7,914 nt of DNA, taken from positions 1-7,914 of the forward strand of contig JALTLI010000019.1 in assembly GCA_027005635.1 (NCBI GenBank). Direction: 5' to 3'. How positions within the stretch are numbered: the first letter of the stretch is position 1; every line of letters starts with the position of its first letter. Source of the DNA: Alphaproteobacteria bacterium. Lineage in GTDB: Bacteria; Pseudomonadota; Alphaproteobacteria; UBA2136; JALTLI01. Below the pieces are notes generated by a model, which did not search any database, was not told where the DNA came from, and saw only the letters and a program-made list of their open reading frames with translations. A program made the position numbers and the translations under genes. Shown here in pieces: positions 4,201-7,914 of the stretch.

Positions 4201-7200
4201 TTAAAAAGCAGGATTTTCAAACTCAGATGTGCTTATTTCAATTGGAGTTACATCTTTTGCAAGTTCTGATTGACGCATTTCTGAAAGCATACGTCCTGTA
4301 CCTGCAGGAATTAAACGACCAACAATCACATTTTCTTTCAAGCCTTCTAAGCTATCTTGCTTACCAGCAACAGCTGCTTCAGTAAGAACCTTAGTAGTTT
4401 CTTGGAAAGATGCTGCAGATATAAATGAGCGAGTTGTTAAACTAGCTTTTGTAATACCTTGCAACTGTGGTTCATATTCACAACCAACTTTACCACTTAA
4501 TGCTAAACGATCATTCTCTTCTAGCGCGGTTTCTAAGTCTACAAGTTCACCTGTAACAAATGTTGATTCACCTGGGCGAGTAATTGCAACTTTTTGGAGC
4601 ATCTGACGCATGATAACTTCAATATGTTTATCATTAATTGTTACACCTTGTAAGCGATAAACAGCTTGGATTTCACCAATCATGTATTCAGCTAAAGCCT
4701 CCATACCTTGGGCGCGAAGAATATCTTGAGGAACTTTAGCCCCCTCCATAATCATTTCACCAGCTTCGATAAAGTCTCCATCACGTACGTTAAGGTGCTG
4801 ACCTTTAGGGATTAGGTATTCTTGTGGGTCACCCTCATTAGGAGTAATTACAATTCTACGTTTACCTTTAAGTTCCTTACCAAATGATACTATACCAGAA
4901 ACTTCACAAATAACCCCACTATCTTTAGGTTTACGAGCTTCAAATAGTTCAGCCACACGTGGTAGACCACCAGTAATATCCTTAGATTTTAGAGATTCTT
5001 TAGGTAACCTAGCAATAATATCACCAGCTACAAGCTCTTTACCTTCTTCAACAGAGATAATAGCACCTACAGGAAGTTGGTACATAGCTTGTAAACCATT
5101 AGGTAAGGTTATAACATTTCCTTTTTTATCTACTAATACTATAGATGGTTTAAGATCAGATGCTGAGCGAGACTGATGTTTCCAATCAACAATTTCCTTG
5201 TTGGAAATACCAGTAACTTCATCAGTTGTTTCACTAACTGTAACACCTTCTTTTAAGTCCATAAATTGAACAATACCATTTGCTTCAACAAGAATTGGTA
5301 ATGTGTAAGGATCCCAATCGGCAAGTTTTTCACCTGTTTTAACATCCTGACCATCTGTAACTTTAACTACAGAACCGTAAGGTAGTTTATAATGTTCACG
5401 TTCTCTATCATTTTTATCTGTCATTACAAGCTCAGCATTACGGCTCATAACTACAATTTCGTTATCAGAGTTAGTACTTGTTGCAATATCTTTGTACGAT
5501 ATTTTACCATCACGTTCTGCCTCAGCAGAAGAAACGGCTGTACCAGCAGATGCTGTACCACCAATATGGAAAGTACGCATGGTAAGCTGTGTTCCAGGTT
5601 CACCAATACTTTGCGCTGCAATAACCCCAACAGCTTCACCAAGGTTAACTGCTGTACCACGGGCTAAATCACGTCCGTAACAAGTAGCACAAATTCCACC
5701 ACGAGATTCACAAGTTAGCGGGCTACGTAATTTAACAGTTTCAATACCTGCAACTTCAATTTCTCTAATCATATTTTCATCAAGTAGAGTTGAAGCTGTA
5801 GCAATGATATCACCAGTTAATGGATTAACTAAATCTTCAGCAATTGTTCTACCAAGTAATCTATCACCTAATGGTTCCATTACGTTACCAGAATCAGCTG
5901 TAATATCTGCTGCATTAATGTATAAATCTGTTCCGCAATCTTCTTCAACAATTACGCAATCTTGAGATACATCAACTAAACGACGAGTTAAATAACCAGA
6001 GTTAGCAGTTTTAAGCGCTGTATCAGCTAGACCCTTACGAGCACCGTGGGTAGAAATAAAGTATTCTAACACATTCAAACCTTCACGGAAGTTAGCAGTA
6101 ATCGGAGTTTCAATAATATCACCGTTAGGTTTTGCCATTAAACCACGCATACCACCAAGCTGACGCATTTGAGTAACTGACCCCCTAGCACCAGAATTCG
6201 CCATCATGAATACAGGGTTTACAGAAGGTTGAATTACTTTTTCACCTTTGTAATCTATTTCTTGATCACTAATACCAGCCATCATAGCATCTTTAACCAT
6301 ATCAGTTGTACGTTGCCAAATATCAATAACTTTGTTGTATTTTTCACCAGAAGTAATTAAACCGTTCATGTATTGTTCTTCAAAACGTTTAACTTCTTCT
6401 TTGGCTTCATCTACCATTGTATATTTACTATCAGGGATAAGCATATCATCTTTACCAAATGAAATACCAGCCTTAGCAGCATGTTTAAAACCTAGTTGCA
6501 TAACATGGTCTGCAAACATACAACATGTTTTTTGTCCACAATGTAAGTAAATTTGATGAACTAAATTACCAATTTCTTTTTTAGTTAAAGTTTTATTAAT
6601 TAAATTAAATGATAATTCTGGATGTTCAGGTAATAATTGAGCCAAAATTAAACGACCAACACTAGTTTCTACACGTTTACCACGGAAACGACCTTTAACA
6701 CGGCTATGTAAAGTAACAGTGCCTTCATAAAGAGCATGTTCAATTTCAGCAATATCTGCAAATACAGTTCCCTCACCTTTTTCACCCCAACGAGCTAGTG
6801 ATAACCAGTATAAACCAAGAATAATATCCTGTGATGGTACAATAATTGGCTTACCATTTGATGGAGTTAAAATGTTATTTGTAGACATCATTAACACACG
6901 AGCTTCAATTTGAGCTTCAAGTGATAATGGAATGTGTACAGCCATTTGGTCACCATCAAAATCCGCGTTAAAAGCAGTACAAACAAGTGGGTGTAATTGA
7001 ATTGCTTTACCTTCAATAAGTTTAGGTTCAAATGCTTGAATACCTAAACGGTGAAGAGTTGGAGCACGGTTAAGCATAACTGGGTGTTCACGAATAACTT
7101 CTTCTAGAATATCCCAAACTTCTGTATCACCACGTTCCACCATACGTTTAGCAGTTTTAATAGTAGGAGCTAAACCAGCCATTTCTAAACGGTTATAAAT

Positions 7201-7914
7201 AAATGGCTTAAATAATTCTAGTGCCATTTTTTTAGGTAAACCACATTGGTGTAACATAAGTTCAGGACCAACAGTAATAACTGAACGACCAGAATAATCC
7301 ACACGTTTACCAAGTAAGTTTTGACGGAAACGACCTTGTTTACCTTTAAGCATATCAGCTAAAGATTTAAGTGGACGTTTGTTTGCGCCTGTAATAATTC
7401 TACCGCGACGACCATTATCAAATAGCGCATCAACAGATTCCTGTAACATACGTTTTTCATTACGCACAATAATTTCTGGAGCGCGAAGCTCTAGTAGGCG
7501 TTTCAAACGGTTGTTACGGTTTACAACACGACGGTATAAATCATTTAAATCAGATGTAGCAAAACGACCACCATCTAGAGGTACTAATGGGCGAAGTTCT
7601 GGTGGTAAAACAGGAACAACATCTAAAATCATCCACTCAGGAAGGTTATTAGAACCGACAAAAGCATTAATAATTTTAAGTTTTTTCACAATTTTACGAC
7701 GACGTACATCTGGTAAATCATCACTTAATTGAGCAGAAAGTTCTGCTTGTTCTTTTACTAAATCAATATCACGTAACATAGTACGAATGGCTTCTGCACC
7801 AATTTCTGCAACAAATGAATCATCACCGTATTCATCTTGTGCTTCCATGTATTCTTCTTCTGTGATTACTTGGAATTTTTCAAATGGGGCAGTACCCGGA
7901 TCAACAACTACAAA
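4201..7914 (-). CDS. rpoC: DNA-directed RNA polymerase subunit beta', N-terminus outside window
   Basis: Beta' forms much of the active centre of RNA polymerase. The reading frame runs to the window's right edge (first visible residues FVVVDPGTAPFEKF), so the ATG at 7848 is internal. About 140 N-terminal residues, including the first zinc finger, are missing, judged by the E. coli position of NADFDGD. In visible-fragment numbering: the catalytic Mg-binding NADFDGD lies at 316-322 (bases 6949-6969); the second zinc site is Cys660, Cys735, Cys742 and Cys745 (EEDCGT; LTCESRGGICATCYG); the bridge-helix region has GLADTALKTANSGYLTRRL; the trigger-loop start LGEAVGVIAAQSIGEPGTQ follows at about 758. 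A long insertion after MRTFHIGG matches the proteobacterial SI3 position. The C-terminal PAGTGRMLSEMRQ region is complete. No frameshift is visible. rpoB is expected beyond the right edge. Downstream it converges on the metal cassette rather than running into rpsL. Confidence 0.97.
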   Translation of the reverse strand, partial: FVVVDPGTAPFEKFQVITEEEYMEAQDEYGDDSFVAEIGAEAIRTMLRDIDLVKEQAELSAQLSDDLPDVRRRKIVKKLKIINAFVGSNNLPEWMILDVVPVLPPELRPLVPLDGGRFATSDLNDLYRRVVNRNNRLKRLLELRAPEIIVRNEKRMLQESVDALFDNGRRGRIITGANKRPLKSLADMLKGKQGRFRQNLLGKRVDYSGRSVITVGPELMLHQCGLPKKMALELFKPFIYNRLEMAGLAPTIKTAKRMVERGDTEVWDILEEVIREHPVMLNRAPTLHRLGIQAFEPKLIEGKAIQLHPLVCTAFNADFDGDQMAVHIPLSLEAQIEARVLMMSTNNILTPSNGKPIIVPSQDIILGLYWLSLARWGEKGEGTVFADIAEIEHALYEGTVTLHSRVKGRFRGKRVETSVGRLILAQLLPEHPELSFNLINKTLTKKEIGNLVHQIYLHCGQKTCCMFADHVMQLGFKHAAKAGISFGKDDMLIPDSKYTMVDEAKEEVKRFEEQYMNGLITSGEKYNKVIDIWQRTTDMVKDAMMAGISDQEIDYKGEKVIQPSVNPVFMMANSGARGSVTQMRQLGGMRGLMAKPNGDIIETPITANFREGLNVLEYFISTHGARKGLADTALKTANSGYLTRRLVDVSQDCVIVEEDCGTDLYINAADITADSGNVMEPLGDRLLGRTIAEDLVNPLTGDIIATASTLLDENMIREIEVAGIETVKLRSPLTCESRGGICATCYGRDLARGTAVNLGEAVGVIAAQSIGEPGTQLTMRTFHIGGTASAGTAVSSAEAERDGKISYKDIATSTNSDNEIVVMSRNAELVMTDKNDREREHYKLPYGSVVKVTDGQDVKTGEKLADWDPYTLPILVEANGIVQFMDLKEGVTVSETTDEVTGISNKEIVDWKHQSRSASDLKPSIVLVDKKGNVITLPNGLQAMYQLPVGAIISVEEGKELVAGDIIARLPKESLKSKDITGGLPRVAELFEARKPKDSGVICEVSGIVSFGKELKGKRRIVITPNEGDPQEYLIPKGQHLNVRDGDFIEAGEMIMEGAKVPQDILRAQGMEALAEYMIGEIQAVYRLQGVTINDKHIEVIMRQMLQKVAITRPGESTFVTGELVDLETALEENDRLALSGKVGCEYEPQLQGITKASLTTRSFISAASFQETTKVLTEAAVAGKQDSLEGLKENVIVGRLIPAGTGRMLSEMRQSELAKDVTPIEISTSEFENPAF

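Noticed and set aside
5392..5680. Several short open frames on both strands inside rpoC (5392-5667, 5451-5660, 5492-5680)
   Set aside because: All lie within the trigger-loop and zinc-site coding region of rpoC and are explained by that gene's codon pattern. The cysteine-rich look of one comes from reading the opposite strand.
7379..7732. Plus-strand frame of 117 codons opposite the rpoC N-terminal region
   Set aside because: It is antisense to highly conserved RpoC sequence. Its serine/arginine-rich composition is typical of a shadow frame, and it has no ribosome site.

Overview
The window carries the AT-rich DNA of an alphaproteobacterium. The clearest taxonomic signals are the 204-residue ribosomal protein S4, with the alphaproteobacterial pattern around YKI..R.LGEN.WGR and a VPYPVQM.PNLVVEFY tail, and a 660-665 residue UvrB of the short type known from Rickettsiales. 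The low GC by eye and the shuffled order of core genes would suit a Rickettsiales/Holosporales-like or another AT-rich, possibly host-associated lineage. The sequence alone does not settle which.

Layout, left to right. Positions 1-159 are a very AT-rich non-coding edge with one consensus-like DnaA box. uvrB (minus strand, about 160-2142) encodes the damage-recognition helicase-like subunit of nucleotide excision repair. A short divergent intergenic region (2158-2318) holds interleaved promoters for uvrB and rpsD, followed by a rpsD 5' leader with several inverted repeats. rpsD (plus, 2319-2933) ends at a strong intrinsic terminator. Then comes a compact three-gene plus-strand cassette (3059-4133): a MerR-family metal sensor with the three-cysteine metal site, a small cysteine-rich thioredoxin-fold-like protein, and a four-helix MerC-like membrane protein with CxxC motifs. 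A perfect 22-bp hairpin (4143-4191) separates it from the convergent rpoC gene (minus, 4201 to beyond 7914), the RNA polymerase beta' subunit, whose N-terminal part lies outside the window.

The flanks are housekeeping genes: repair, translation and transcription. The accessory content is the metal-handling cassette inserted between rpsD and rpoC and insulated by terminators on both sides. The proposed logic is that the MerR protein senses Hg(II) or a similar thiophilic ion and controls its own operon, the MerC-like protein moves the ion across the inner membrane, and the thioredoxin-like protein may receive or buffer it in the cytosol. No mercuric reductase (MerA), organomercurial lyase (MerB) or periplasmic MerP is present here. 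A transporter without a detoxifying enzyme is therefore the main puzzle of the window. No mobile-element genes, tRNAs, rRNAs or CRISPR arrays were seen.
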